From Pedobacter caeni (lineage in GTDB: Bacteria; Bacteroidota; Bacteroidia; Sphingobacteriales; Sphingobacteriaceae), in NCBI RefSeq assembly GCF_900129215.1, contig NZ_FQUQ01000007.1, forward strand, positions 186,001-250,000: DNA of 64,000 nucleotides, read 5' to 3'. The notes below the pieces were generated by a model, which had not been told where the DNA came from, ran no database searches, and saw only the letters and a program-made list of their open reading frames with translations. The position numbers and the translations under genes are program-made. Below are positions 26,171 to 36,120 of the stretch, piece after piece; position 1 is the first letter of the stretch; every line of letters starts with the position of its first letter.

Positions 26171-27799
26171 ATGGCCAAAAATAGCATTGTTTCGAACTTC
26201 CGGCTTTTTGCATCCCTCCTACTGCTAACTTCTTTGATTTATAGCTGTGCGAGCTTCCAGCAACCTCAGGGCGGACCCCGTGATACGACTCCACCCAAGG
26301 TTTTAAAAATGGAACCTAAAAATTTAACAACAAATTTTAAGGCAAAAAAAATCACAATAGAATTCGACGAATATTTTAAGCTTCAGAGTGAGTTCAAAGA
26401 ATTTTCGATTTCTCCGGAACTGAAAATAGCACCATCTTTAAAAACAAAAGGAAAAGTTCTGGAGATATCTTTTACAGACAGTCTTGAAAAAAACACCACT
26501 TACACTTTAAATTTTGGTAAAGCCATTGCCGACATTAATGAGAGTAATGTACTCAAAAATTTTTCCTATGTTTTTTCTACAGGTCCAAAACTGGATTCCC
26601 TTAGCATCAAAGGAAAGATCACCAATTCAACTACAGGTGAACCCGAAATCGAAGCTGTTGCTTTTATTGTACCTATAGAAAGAGATACCATTGTTGGAAA
26701 ATCCAGACCTTCCATCTATACCCTTACAGACAGTAGTGGTAATTATAGCCTGAACAATTTAAGGGAAGGCACCTATAAACTATATGCACTAAAAGAAAAA
26801 GGTGGTGATAAAATCTATCAGCAAAGCACAGATGAAATTGGCTTTTTAAAGGATTCGATTGTTCTGAAGCAAAATCTGGACACGATGAACATGAGTGTTT
26901 TCAAGGAGGATGCGACTGCATTCCGGATTCTTGACCGACGGATAAATGCAGACGGAAGCATTAGTTTTGCACTCAATCAAAAACTGAAAAAGCCTGAAGT
27001 TACCATCATGGAACCAGCTGCACTGGATGCAACAAAGTATACTAAATTTAGTAAAAACAACGACTCACTGAAGATGTGGCTAACAGATATGTCATTTGAT
27101 TCAACTAAAGTAAGTCTGAAAGAACAGGGAAAATTACTGCAGTCCAGCACCCTCACCAGGGGTAAAAAAGAAACTTATAACCGGGTATTATCTGCTGCAG
27201 ACAACCTCGAGGACCGTACTTTAAATCCTAACAAATCTTTAAAACTCACTTTCAATTTTCCGATCACCAGCGCCGATGCCAGTAAAATAACATTGCTGGA
27301 AGACTCGGTGGACAGAAAGAATTTTACCCTTGAAAAAGACAGTTCAGACTTTCTATCTTACTATATAAAGTATCCATGGCGTGTCAAGAAACCTTACCAG
27401 CTTAAGTTTGGAGCCGGTACGTTCACCGCCATATTTAATACGAAAAATAAAGAGTTTTTAAAGGATTTTAAACTTGGAAGTAAGGATGATTACGGGAGTT
27501 TAATTGTGAAGATTGTCCCTCCTGAAAAGAACAAAAGTTATATTGTTGAAATCATTGACGCCAACAAAAATGCGGTCAATACCATGGTCATTACCCAGGA
27601 TACCACGGCAAGATTTGCAAATTATAAGGCCGGCAAATACTTCATAAGAATCATTTATGACAACAACAAAAACGGAAGATGGGATACCGGAAGTGTGGCG
27701 GAAAAGCGCCAACCGGAAAAAATCTGGAATGAACCAAAGGAACTCTCGATAAGAGCCCTTTGGGAAAGAAACGAAACCATTACGATTCCTAAAGAATAG
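26171..27799 (+). CDS. Lipoprotein with SbsA Ig-like domain
   Basis: A 542-residue exported lipoprotein (lipobox LIYSC, Cys near residue 26), followed by the signature QGGPRDTTPPKV and a bacterial Ig-like domain (about 38-140). A carboxypeptidase-regulatory/prealbumin-like fold follows (about 145-235), recognisable by SGNYSLNNLREGTYKLYALK. The C-terminus holds calcium-binding-like DNNKNGRWDTG. The family is common in Bacteroidota envelopes; its function is not established. Its 3' end nearly touches the convergent gene, and its terminator lies inside that gene. Confidence 0.82.
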   Translation: MAKNSIVSNFRLFASLLLLTSLIYSCASFQQPQGGPRDTTPPKVLKMEPKNLTTNFKAKKITIEFDEYFKLQSEFKEFSISPELKIAPSLKTKGKVLEISFTDSLEKNTTYTLNFGKAIADINESNVLKNFSYVFSTGPKLDSLSIKGKITNSTTGEPEIEAVAFIVPIERDTIVGKSRPSIYTLTDSSGNYSLNNLREGTYKLYALKEKGGDKIYQQSTDEIGFLKDSIVLKQNLDTMNMSVFKEDATAFRILDRRINADGSISFALNQKLKKPEVTIMEPAALDATKYTKFSKNNDSLKMWLTDMSFDSTKVSLKEQGKLLQSSTLTRGKKETYNRVLSAADNLEDRTLNPNKSLKLTFNFPITSADASKITLLEDSVDRKNFTLEKDSSDFLSYYIKYPWRVKKPYQLKFGAGTFTAIFNTKNKEFLKDFKLGSKDDYGSLIVKIVPPEKNKSYIVEIIDANKNAVNTMVITQDTTARFANYKAGKYFIRIIYDNNKNGRWDTGSVAEKRQPEKIWNEPKELSIRALWERNETITIPKE

Positions 27800-27802
27800 G
27801 TA

Positions 27803-28312
27803 TTACCTGAACCAGTCGGAATACATGATATAATTATCTGGTAATTTATTTAATAAAGCCCGTTGCTCTTCAGTAATGGGCTTTATTTTTTTTGCGGGAG
27901 TTCCGGCATAAATGTAACCTGTTTCGCAATGCGTATTTTCTAAAACAACAGCTCCTGCAGCAATGATACAATAGGGTTCCACTACCGCATTGTCCATAAT
28001 AATTGCGCCCATACCCACCAAAATATGGTCTTTGAGGATACAACCATGAACGATCGCATTATGCCCTACAGAGACCCTGTTTCCGATCACAGTGGCAGCT
28101 TTCAGATAGGTTGCATGGATCACTGCCCCATCCTGTATATTACTATCATCACCGATCGTAATGCTGTTTACATCACCCCTGATCACCGCATTAAACCATA
28201 CGGAGCAATTTTTACCCATTACAACGTCACCCACAATGGTGGCATTTGGGGCAATAAAACAATTCTCATCCCATTTAGGATGTTTATCTTTAACTGGTAA
28301 TATAACTGGCAT
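27803..28312 (-). CDS. Gamma-carbonic anhydrase / hexapeptide transferase family protein
   Basis: A 169-residue left-handed beta helix of the gamma-CA (YrdA/PaaY-like) family, usually a trimer with metal between subunits. The three histidine ligands are visible in VIHAT and VGHNAIVHGC. Many family members have weak or no carbonic anhydrase activity, so the reaction is uncertain. It starts 3 bp after nadB and is probably co-transcribed. Its last codons also form the terminator of the convergent lipoprotein gene. Confidence 0.9.
   Translation of the reverse strand: MPVILPVKDKHPKWDENCFIAPNATIVGDVVMGKNCSVWFNAVIRGDVNSITIGDDSNIQDGAVIHATYLKAATVIGNRVSVGHNAIVHGCILKDHILVGMGAIIMDNAVVEPYCIIAAGAVVLENTHCETGYIYAGTPAKKIKPITEEQRALLNKLPDNYIMYSDWFR
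27852..27893 (+). terminator. Plus-strand terminator inside a convergent coding sequence
   Basis: A perfect 10-bp stem (AATAAAGCCC, 27852-27861, with 27878-27887) is followed by eight T residues (27886-27893). It sits about 50 bp after the Ig-like lipoprotein stop but within the C-terminal codons of the minus-strand hexapeptide protein, where it encodes the KKIKPITEEQRALLNK region. Confidence 0.85.
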
Positions 28313-28315
28313 GAT

Positions 28316-29902
28316 CTAAAAAATTGTATCTGTTAATTGTTCTGAATGGTTAGGATAATCGGTAGTAAAATGCAAACCTCTGCTTTCTTTTCTCGCCTTG
28401 GCAGACTTGATTACGATATATGCTACCTGGATGACGTTGCGCAACTCACAAAGTTTTACCGAAACTTTATTCGCTTTATAAAAATCTTCTGTCTCTTCAT
28501 GAAGTAAAAACAGACGTCTCATCGCCCGGTCTAATCTAAAATCTGAGCGTACAATTCCTACATAATCACTCATTAATTTCTGAGTTTCCCTCAGGTTATG
28601 GGTCACTAAAATATCCTCATCTGTCTGGGTAACCCCATTGGCATCCCATTCCGGAATGTCATCTGGAATGACACTATTTTTAAAAACATTTACGGCATCC
28701 TGATAAATGCGGTGTGCAAAAACGGGTGCTTCCAATAGAGAATTTGAAGCCAAACGGTTTGCACCATGAAGCCCTGTGGAAGAACATTCCCCGCAAGCAT
28801 ATAAATTTTTGATCGAAGATCTGCCGTATTCATCTACCAAAATTCCGCCACACATATAATGAGCTGCTGGTGTAACCGGTATTAAATCCTTAGTCATGTC
28901 TATACCTATAGATAGACACTTGGCATAAATGTTCGGGAAATGAGCTAAAATATCGCTCTTTTTGCGATTGGTAATGTCCAGATAAACGAAGTCTTCTCCC
29001 GATTTTTTCATCTCAGAATCGATCGCTCTGGCCACAATATCTCTTGGTGCAAGGGAACCACGCTTGTCATATTCATACATAAATTCATCCCCGTTTTTCC
29101 TCCTCAACACTCCTCCGAAACCACGTACAGCTTCCGAAATCAGAAAGGCAGGATACTCTCCTGGATTGTATAAAGCAGTCGGGTGAAACTGAATAAATTC
29201 CATATTCCTTACTTTTCCTTTTGCACGGTACACCATCGCCATTCCATCTCCTGTAGCAATTACAGGGTTTGTCGTGCTGCTATACACATGTCCCGCTCCA
29301 CCGGAAGCCATGATAGTCACATTAGCTAAGATCTTTTCCACATCGTTAAGCTCTGTGTTAAAGGCATATATACCGTAACAGTGGATATCTTCAGAACTCT
29401 TATCCACATGATGCCCCAAATGGTGCTGAGTAATTAACTCTAAACAGAAGTAATGTGTTAATATCTCTATGTTTTTGTTCTCATGAATCTGTTTTAATAA
29501 CACACTCTCAATCTCGTAACCTGTGACATCTTTATAGTGCAAAACGCGGTGTTCTGAGTGTCCTCCTTCTTTTGCCAGGTCATAAACTCCCGTCTGATCT
29601 TTATCGAAATTTATCCCATAATCGATGATTTCCTGAATTCTTTGGGGCCCCTCTTTCACCACAATTTCCACTATCTCTCTGTCACACAGCCCATCTCCCG
29701 CAATTAACGTATCTTCGATATGTTTTTCAAACGAATCATCTTTATCCACAACAACAGCTACACCGCCCTGGGCATATTTTGTATTTGACTCATCCTCGTT
29801 TGATTTTGTAACGATTAATACCTTACCATGCTGAGCTGCTTTTAATGCAAAGCTTAAACCCGCAATACCCGACCCTATTACTAAAAAATCTACTTTTCTC
29901 AT
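28316..29902 (-). CDS. nadB: L-aspartate oxidase
   Basis: First step of NAD synthesis from aspartate: FAD-dependent oxidation to iminoaspartate, which NadA uses. The 528-residue protein has the dinucleotide motif VIGSGIAGLSFAL (8-20), the YAQGGVAVV segment, and the FQFHPTAL and GLHGANRLASNSLLE motifs. nadA lies divergently 400 bp away across an AT-rich gap. The gamma-CA gene follows within 3 bp. The closely related succinate dehydrogenase flavoprotein is excluded by the nadA neighbour and the gene's motifs. Confidence 0.97.
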   Translation of the reverse strand: MRKVDFLVIGSGIAGLSFALKAAQHGKVLIVTKSNEDESNTKYAQGGVAVVVDKDDSFEKHIEDTLIAGDGLCDREIVEIVVKEGPQRIQEIIDYGINFDKDQTGVYDLAKEGGHSEHRVLHYKDVTGYEIESVLLKQIHENKNIEILTHYFCLELITQHHLGHHVDKSSEDIHCYGIYAFNTELNDVEKILANVTIMASGGAGHVYSSTTNPVIATGDGMAMVYRAKGKVRNMEFIQFHPTALYNPGEYPAFLISEAVRGFGGVLRRKNGDEFMYEYDKRGSLAPRDIVARAIDSEMKKSGEDFVYLDITNRKKSDILAHFPNIYAKCLSIGIDMTKDLIPVTPAAHYMCGGILVDEYGRSSIKNLYACGECSSTGLHGANRLASNSLLEAPVFAHRIYQDAVNVFKNSVIPDDIPEWDANGVTQTDEDILVTHNLRETQKLMSDYVGIVRSDFRLDRAMRRLFLLHEETEDFYKANKVSVKLCELRNVIQVAYIVIKSAKARKESRGLHFTTDYPNHSEQLTDTIF

Positions 29903-30302
29903 TGAATTAAAGCTATTTCCGTTACTTTGTTAACAACGTTGATATAATTGTTAATTTCTTGTCTAAACATTTAGAACAAATAATTTTGAATGTTTAAATC
30001 TAAGCTAAAAAGGCAATTTGCCACAATATTTTAAGTTATTTTTGAGCAACTTTGCATAGTTTATTAACTTTTTACACACACATTAAGAATAAACATATTT
30101 GTATGGATAAGTTTTGGAGGGAAAAAATATAATGCTGTAAATCAGGCAGTATTTATCATAAAAAAGTCACATAAATGTGGATAACTTATTAATAACTCAA
30201 ATAATCGACTAAAAAAAAGTTTTTTACAAACGTTATTAACACACTAATAAACAATAGAAATCTATTTATATTAAATAATTATAATTTATTGAACTGTTGA
30301 AA
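29903..30302. other. oriC: Candidate replication origin between nadB and nadA
   Basis: A very AT-rich, gene-free 400 bp. It contains one perfect DnaA box (TGTGGATAA, 30176-30184, the complement of TTATCCACA). Three boxes have one mismatch to TTATNCACA: 30070-30078, 30102-30110 (complementary strand) and 30233-30241. Four boxes within 172 bp beside A/T-only tracts resemble a bacterial origin, and the parS pair is only 6 kb away. A DnaA-regulated promoter region for nadA/nadB is the alternative. Confidence 0.45.
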
Positions 30303-31295
30303 ATGGATACCTTAGAGGAATTAAATAGAAAAGGTTTTGTTGATGAAAAGATCGATCCGACACTTGATCTTTTTCTGGAAATCGAAAAATTAAAAAAAGA
30401 GAAAAACGCAATTGTACTCGCACACTACTACCAAGACCCTGATATTCAGGATATTGCAGATTACATTGGGGATAGTTTAGGCCTTTCGCAAGAAGCTGCA
30501 AGAACTGATGCCGAGGTGATTGTGTTTGCTGGAGTACATTTTATGGCGGAGACGGCGAAGATTCTTTCTCCTGACAAAAAAGTGTTGCTTCCGGACTTCA
30601 AAGCCGGCTGCTCTCTGGCTGATAGTTGTCCGCCACATTTGTTCAGGAAGTTTAAAGAAAAATATCCTGATCATGTAGTGATCACTTATGTGAATTGTAC
30701 TGCTGAGCTGAAGGCTTTGAGCGATATTGTTTGTACCTCTACCAATGCGGTACAGATTGTAGAAAGTCTTCCGAAGGATACAAAGATCATTTTTGGTCCT
30801 GATAAAAATTTAGGTGCCTGGGTGGCTAAAAAAACAGGCCGCGATTTAGTCCTTTGGAACGGAGCCTGTATGGTGCACGAAATATTTTCAAGAGAGAAGA
30901 TCACGAAATTGAAAGAACGTCATCCAAATGCCAAATTTATTGCCCATCCGGAATGTGAGGAAGCAGTATTACAAATGGCCGATTATATTGGATCGACCAC
31001 AGGATTACTGAAATACAGCATCAATAGTGATGCACAGGAATTTATTGTGGCCACGGAAAGTGGGATCATTCACCAGATGGAGAAGGCAAACCCAACGAAA
31101 ACCTTTATTCCTGCGCCACCAAATAATAGTTGTGCTTGTAATGAATGTCCGTATATGAAAAGAAATACCCTGGAGAAGTTGTATTTATGCTTAAAAAATG
31201 GCTCTCCTGAAGTAACTGTACCAGCGGATATCATTGTTAAAGCAAGAAAACCGATTGAAAGAATGCTGGAAATTTCCGCAGCATTGGGTTTATAA
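30303..31295 (+). CDS. nadA: Quinolinate synthase
   Basis: Condenses iminoaspartate with dihydroxyacetone phosphate to quinolinate using a [4Fe-4S] cluster. 330 residues. The likely cluster ligands are Cys103 (in [11 protein letters not shown]), Cys189 (WNGACMVHE) and Cys282 (NECPYM). [20 protein letters not shown] is also diagnostic. I use the ATG at 30303; a TTG two codons upstream is less likely. nadC is not in the window. Confidence 0.97.
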   Translation: MDTLEELNRKGFVDEKIDPTLDLFLEIEKLKKEKNAIVLAHYYQDPDIQDIADYIGDSLGLSQEAARTDAEVIVFAGVHFMAETAKILSPDKKVLLPDFKAGCSLADSCPPHLFRKFKEKYPDHVVITYVNCTAELKALSDIVCTSTNAVQIVESLPKDTKIIFGPDKNLGAWVAKKTGRDLVLWNGACMVHEIFSREKITKLKERHPNAKFIAHPECEEAVLQMADYIGSTTGLLKYSINSDAQEFIVATESGIIHQMEKANPTKTFIPAPPNNSCACNECPYMKRNTLEKLYLCLKNGSPEVTVPADIIVKARKPIERMLEISAALGL

Positions 31296-31362
31296 AAATT
31301 CTGCAGGATACAAATACCCCTGGGTATTGTAAAATGAGAAGAAAAATTAAGAAGATAAAAAT

Positions 31363-32403
31363 ATGTTTGAGAATAAAGAGCGTACCGATATTGCAGAACT
31401 TGGAGAATTTGGTCTGATTAAACACCTGACCGAAAATTTCAAGATCAGACATGAAAGCAGTATAAAAGGAGTTGGTGATGATGCTGCAGTATTGAGTTTT
31501 AAGGATAAAGAAGTGTTGATTTCTACAGATTTATTGCTGGAAGGCATCCATTTTGACCTGGCTTATGTACCCTTAATGCATTTAGGTTTTAAAGCTGTGC
31601 AGGTAAATTTGAGTGACATCTATGCCATGAATGGTATTGCTACTCAAATTACCGTTTCTATAGGGATTTCAAGTAAATTTCCCCTGGAAGCTGTGGAAGA
31701 AATCTATAAAGGAATAGACCTTGCCTGCAATAAATTCAATATAGATTTGATTGGCGGAGATACCTCCACCAGCAAACAAGGCTTAGTAATCAGTGTAACC
31801 AGTATTGGTTATGCAGAAAAGAAAGACATCGTCTATAGAAACGGTGCACAGGAAGGTGATCTTTTATGTGTTTCCGGTGATTTGGGAGGTGCTTATGTGG
31901 GATTACAGATTCTGGAAAGAGAAAAACAAATTTTTCTGGAAAACCCTAATATTCAGCCTGATCTGGAAGGAAAAGACTATATCATTGAACGTCAGCTGAA
32001 GCCTGAAGGACGAAGAGATATAGTAGATTTGCTTGCTCAAATGGAAATTATTCCTACTGCGATGATTGATGTTTCGGATGGTTTGGCCTCTGAAATCATG
32101 CACATTTGCCAGCAATCAGAAAAGGGATGTACCATTTATGAAGAGAAAATTCCAATTGATCCCATGACTTATGAAACTGCACGTGAGCTGGGATTAGATC
32201 CAACTGTTTGTGCGCTGAATGGTGGGGAAGATTATGAATTGCTGTTTACCATTAAGCAGGATGATTATGCCAAGTTAAAAAATGACCTGGACATCAGTAT
32301 CATCGGACACATCACAGATAAAAATTCAGGTTGTAAAATGATTTCCAAATCCAGTGTTGTTCATGAATTGAAAGCACAGGGATGGAACGCATTTAAACTA
32401 TAG
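31363..32403 (+). CDS. thiL: Thiamine-monophosphate kinase
   Basis: Phosphorylates thiamine monophosphate to the diphosphate cofactor. The 346-residue protein of the PurM/ThiL fold has GVGDDAAVL near the N-terminus, STDLLLEGIHFD, IGGDTSTS, VSGDLGGAYVGL and the C-terminal MIDVSDGLASE and NGGEDYELLFT motifs. No thi operon or TPP riboswitch is adjacent. Its 3' end overlaps the convergent rmuC by 6 bp. Confidence 0.96.
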   Translation: MFENKERTDIAELGEFGLIKHLTENFKIRHESSIKGVGDDAAVLSFKDKEVLISTDLLLEGIHFDLAYVPLMHLGFKAVQVNLSDIYAMNGIATQITVSIGISSKFPLEAVEEIYKGIDLACNKFNIDLIGGDTSTSKQGLVISVTSIGYAEKKDIVYRNGAQEGDLLCVSGDLGGAYVGLQILEREKQIFLENPNIQPDLEGKDYIIERQLKPEGRRDIVDLLAQMEIIPTAMIDVSDGLASEIMHICQQSEKGCTIYEEKIPIDPMTYETARELGLDPTVCALNGGEDYELLFTIKQDDYAKLKNDLDISIIGHITDKNSGCKMISKSSVVHELKAQGWNAFKL

Positions 32404-33720
32404 GCCATCCTCTTCGGCCAGTAAAGGATCTAAAAATTTGGTGTCAATCTGCTTTGTAGCTTTGGCACCTAATTTTTTGATCTTTTCAGAAGTACTGGAA
32501 AGATTTCCAGTCCCGGTTGAAAGCTTATTCAAGGCTTTATCGTACGCATCCTGACTTTGTCTGATGTTGCGTCCAATACTTTCCATATCTGTTAAGAAAC
32601 CTACAAATTTATCGTACATACTCCCGCTTAAACGTGCAATTTCCAGCACATTTCTGTTTTGTCTTTCCTGTTTCCAGATGCTGGCGATGGTGCGTAAGGT
32701 GGCCAGCAGCGTAGATGGGCTAACGATCACTACTTTTCTGTCCCATGCATAATTGAAGAGTTCTGCATCCTGTTGAACTGCAATGCCAAAAGAAGATTCA
32801 ATAGGGATAAAAAGCAATACAAAATCCGGAGAGTTAATCTCATAAAGATCATGATAGTTTTTTCCGGAAAGGCCCTGAATATGGCTTTTTATGGAAATAA
32901 TATGTTGCTTTAGATAAGTATCCCGGTCCTCATCATGCTCTGCCGTAACCAAACGTTCGTAAGCAACCAGGGAGACCTTAGAATCGACGATCACATGTTT
33001 ATCATCCGGAAGGTCAATGATCACATCCGGTTGCATCCTGCTACCCTCTGAAGAGCTCATGCTGGTTTGTATCCGGTATTCCCTATCCTTAATTAAACCA
33101 GAGCGTTCCAGTACACGTTCAAGGATCACTTCGCCCCAGTTCCCCTGTTTTTTTGAATCTCCTTTAAGCGCTTTGGTCAGGTTATTTGCATCTTCCTGAA
33201 TCTGCTTGCTTTGATCCATCAATTGGGAAATTACGCCTTTCAGGATGTTGCGTTCATCAGATTCTGACTTGTAAACTTTGTCTACCTTTTCTTCAAAAGC
33301 TTTGATGTTTTCTTTTAATGGATTTAAGATGATATCCAGATTGGTTCTGTTCTGCTCTGTAAATTTAGCTGTCTTCTCGTCCAGGACTTTATTGGCAATG
33401 TTTTCAAATTCCAGTTTGAAGCGTTGCTGCAGTTCAGTAATATATTGCTCCTGCTCTGCTTGTTTTTCTCTTTGAGCATTGACGGTTTCTTCAGCTTTGA
33501 TGACCCTGCTGCGTTCGAAAAGAAAATTACTGCGAAGGTCATTCAACTCATCTTCCAGGCGCAATTTTTCTTCTTTCAGCCAGTTTACAGATTTTTGATG
33601 TTCCGCTTCCTTTAAATCCAACAGTGCAATGTGGTTATTATCTGCTGCCGGCTTTTTTAAATATAAGACAATTAGTGTTACTAATATTATGATCAATAAA
33701 ATGATTATTGCTGTTTCCAT
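32398..33720 (-). CDS. rmuC: DNA recombination protein RmuC homologue
   Basis: A 440-residue RmuC-family protein: an N-terminal membrane anchor (about 3-22), a coiled coil (about 40-200), then the conserved nuclease-like domain with NWGEVILERVLE, QPDVIIDLPD, VIVDSKVSL and VVIVSPSTLLATLRTI. RmuC limits certain rearrangements and has a restriction-endonuclease-like core. I start at the ATG at 33720 so the anchor begins METAIIILL; a longer frame from 33765 adds 15 unlikely residues. It follows the flavoprotein gene on the same strand. Confidence 0.93.
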   Translation of the reverse strand: METAIIILLIIILVTLIVLYLKKPAADNNHIALLDLKEAEHQKSVNWLKEEKLRLEDELNDLRSNFLFERSRVIKAEETVNAQREKQAEQEQYITELQQRFKLEFENIANKVLDEKTAKFTEQNRTNLDIILNPLKENIKAFEEKVDKVYKSESDERNILKGVISQLMDQSKQIQEDANNLTKALKGDSKKQGNWGEVILERVLERSGLIKDREYRIQTSMSSSEGSRMQPDVIIDLPDDKHVIVDSKVSLVAYERLVTAEHDEDRDTYLKQHIISIKSHIQGLSGKNYHDLYEINSPDFVLLFIPIESSFGIAVQQDAELFNYAWDRKVVIVSPSTLLATLRTIASIWKQERQNRNVLEIARLSGSMYDKFVGFLTDMESIGRNIRQSQDAYDKALNKLSTGTGNLSSTSEKIKKLGAKATKQIDTKFLDPLLAEEDGL

Positions 33721-33781
33721 GCTAATATTTTTATCAAAAGTCGAAAAATAAAAATGATCCTGCAAGTAGATTTAGCAAAAA

Positions 33782-34921
33782 TTATAAGAAAGGCAAAATC
33801 AGATTTGCAGCATCTTCGCCAGTCTGACTCCCCATAGCAATCCCCATCCCATTGCACCTTACCGCACAAAAAACACCAGGCCGGATAGCTTTAACAATAG
33901 GATAAATATCATGACCAAAAGCCATGATGCCGCTCCAGCTCTGTTCAATTTTAAATGGGGTATGTGGTAGGATAACTTCTTTTAACAAAGTTTTAAGGGC
34001 ATCCTGGATGAGTGTTGTACTTCCAAAGAGAGTGGTTTCTTCGCCCTTAAAATTCAGATTACGCCCACCACCAAGCAGTATCCTGTTGTCTATATTTCTA
34101 AAATAATAATAGCCTTTATCGTAATGGAAAGTACCTTTTATCTTTAAGTTTGGGATCGTGTTTGTAAGGATCACCTGACCCCGGCCGGGAACCACATCCA
34201 GGTCCGGAATCAGGTGTTTTACAAAAGCATTGGTACTCAGGAGTACGTGTTTGGCTTTAAAGTTTCCATGATTGCTAACCAGTACCTGATTATTTTCTTC
34301 TTCCCGAAGGTCATTAACTTCGCAATTGTTGTAAACCATCACACCGGAACCTGCTGCTTTTTGGATCAATGCTTTCATCATTTTTCCCGTATTTATCTGT
34401 GCTTCCAGCTGATTTTCTATTAAAACTTCTGTATCGGCCAATCCAAAAGAGCTGATTTTTGAATTGGCTGTTCTAAAGGTGTTTTCCTGGCCAACGATGT
34501 CTTTAATCAATTCATTAAAGTGGCTGATTTTGGATACACATAGCTCAGTCAATTGCTGATCTGTCTTTTTAAATAATTCATAACCACCATAATTATGATA
34601 AGAAAGTGAATCATCTCCTAATAGTTTACGTAGTTTCAACAGCCCTTTCCATCTCCTTTCTATCAGTTCATAAAGTAAGGCTGTACCGCTGTTTTTCTCT
34701 TGTTCTATCAATTCAGAAATACTCCCAAAACAAGCAAATCCGGCATTTTTTGTACTGGCACCAGAAGGTAAGAACCCCCTTTCAAGTATAGCTACACTTG
34801 CTTTTGGATTTTTAGATTTTATAGTGACTGCCGCATTCAGGCCCACAATTCCGCTACCTATGATGATCACATCATAAGTGAAGAAATGTTGCTTTTCCCA
34901 GTAAGATATGGAGGTTTTCAT
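33782..34921 (-). CDS. FAD-dependent amino acid oxidase-like protein (DAO family)
   Basis: A 379-residue flavoprotein of the D-amino acid oxidase/glycine oxidase fold. FAD motif IIGSGIVGLNAA is near residue 20 and LERGFLPSGASTKNAG follows, as in DadA- and PuuB-type enzymes. VPGRGQVILTN and the C-terminal CNGMGIAMGSQTG are further family landmarks. Substrate not deducible. It is upstream of rmuC by about 60 bp. Confidence 0.85.
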   Translation of the reverse strand: MKTSISYWEKQHFFTYDVIIIGSGIVGLNAAVTIKSKNPKASVAILERGFLPSGASTKNAGFACFGSISELIEQEKNSGTALLYELIERRWKGLLKLRKLLGDDSLSYHNYGGYELFKKTDQQLTELCVSKISHFNELIKDIVGQENTFRTANSKISSFGLADTEVLIENQLEAQINTGKMMKALIQKAAGSGVMVYNNCEVNDLREEENNQVLVSNHGNFKAKHVLLSTNAFVKHLIPDLDVVPGRGQVILTNTIPNLKIKGTFHYDKGYYYFRNIDNRILLGGGRNLNFKGEETTLFGSTTLIQDALKTLLKEVILPHTPFKIEQSWSGIMAFGHDIYPIVKAIRPGVFCAVRCNGMGIAMGSQTGEDAANLILPFL

Positions 34922-35007
34922 AACTTAAATTTATCATTATTTTTTAGGAGAGGATAAATTAGGCGCGCTTTTTGATTTGAATATTTTGAAAAACATACAC
35001 TACGGAA

Positions 35008-35703
35008 ATGGGAACTTATTTATTTTTAATAGTCCCGATATTACTTATTAGCATGTTCGTGCAATGGAAGTTTAGAAATAAGTTTTCAAAGTATACTGAA
35101 ATGCACTTGAGTTCGGGATTTTCAGGAAAAGAAGTGGCAGAAAAGATGTTGCACGACAACGGCATCTACGATGTGAGGGTGATGAGCACTGATGGTCAGC
35201 TCTCCGATCATTATAATCCGGAAGATAAAACAGTCAATTTAAGTACAGATGTTTACCATGGAAGAAGTGTAGCAGCAGCGGCTGTGGCTGCTCACGAATG
35301 TGGACACGCCGTACAACAATCCAAATCCTACCATTGGTTACAACTGAGGACTAATATGGTTCCTGTGGTGAGTATATCGTCTACTTTATTGCAGTGGGTA
35401 TTAATTGTTGGTGTATTGCTCATTGGATTCACCGGTAATCCTGTCGTATTGAGTATAGGAGTGGCAGGGCTGGCCTTACTTACCTTATTTAGTGTGATTG
35501 CCTTACCCGTTGAGTTTGATGCCAGCAGAAGGGCGCTGATCTGGTTAAAGAATAACAACGGGGTAATGCATACCGTAGAAGAAAACAAACAGGCCAAGGA
35601 TGCACTTTGGTGGGCAGCCATGACCTATGTCGTTGCAGCTTTAGGCTCATTGGCCAATCTGATCTATTATGCCTCTATGTTATTTGGAAGAAATAAATAT
35701 TAA
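35008..35703 (+). CDS. Membrane zinc metallopeptidase (YugP family)
   Basis: A 231-residue membrane protein of the YugP-type neutral zinc peptidase family. It has an N-terminal membrane segment (about 3-19), the zincin motif HECGH (96-100), and further hydrophobic segments (about 115-160 and 200-225). GMSTD-like regions and EFDASRRA after the second membrane segment are conserved. Physiological role unknown. It overlaps apaG by 4 bp at the 3' end (convergent). Confidence 0.87.
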   Translation: MGTYLFLIVPILLISMFVQWKFRNKFSKYTEMHLSSGFSGKEVAEKMLHDNGIYDVRVMSTDGQLSDHYNPEDKTVNLSTDVYHGRSVAAAAVAAHECGHAVQQSKSYHWLQLRTNMVPVVSISSTLLQWVLIVGVLLIGFTGNPVVLSIGVAGLALLTLFSVIALPVEFDASRRALIWLKNNNGVMHTVEENKQAKDALWWAAMTYVVAALGSLANLIYYASMLFGRNKY

Positions 35704-36086
35704 TTAAGCCTGTAAGGTACAATCAGGTTAAACTCAGGAATATCTACCGTAAAATCAGTATCATCCATCATACGGTGCATGAGGTAATTACCGCTCATGG
35801 CTCCCATATCTGTACTTAAATGACATCCTGATACATAAGTATGACTTTCACCAGGCTCCATTACGGGCTGAAGACCTACTACACCCTCTCCTTCTACTTC
35901 TCTCTCTGTGCCATTGGAATCAAAAATAAACCATTGACGTCTCATCAGTTGTATAGAATAATCTGATAAATTTTCAATAGTAATGCGGTAAGCAAACATA
36001 AAATGCTCATTGCCAGGATTTGAATATTCATCCTGATACATGGTTTCTACCGATATTTTGATCCCCTGTGTGATTGCTGTAACCAT
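35700..36086 (-). CDS. apaG: ApaG (DUF525) domain protein
   Basis: A 128-residue ApaG protein, a fibronectin-III-like single domain. RITIENLSDYSIQLMRRQW, GVVGLQPVMEPGESHTYVSG and the C-terminal FTVDIPEFNLIVPY are the family signature. Role in bacteria unclear; linked to magnesium and cobalt phenotypes in enterobacteria. It follows dusB by 34 bp on the same strand. Confidence 0.95.
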   Translation of the reverse strand: MVTAITQGIKISVETMYQDEYSNPGNEHFMFAYRITIENLSDYSIQLMRRQWFIFDSNGTEREVEGEGVVGLQPVMEPGESHTYVSGCHLSTDMGAMSGNYLMHRMMDDTDFTVDIPEFNLIVPYRLN

Positions 36087-36120
36087 TTTTAACTTTTATT
36101 TAGGAAATGTTTTTCAAAAA

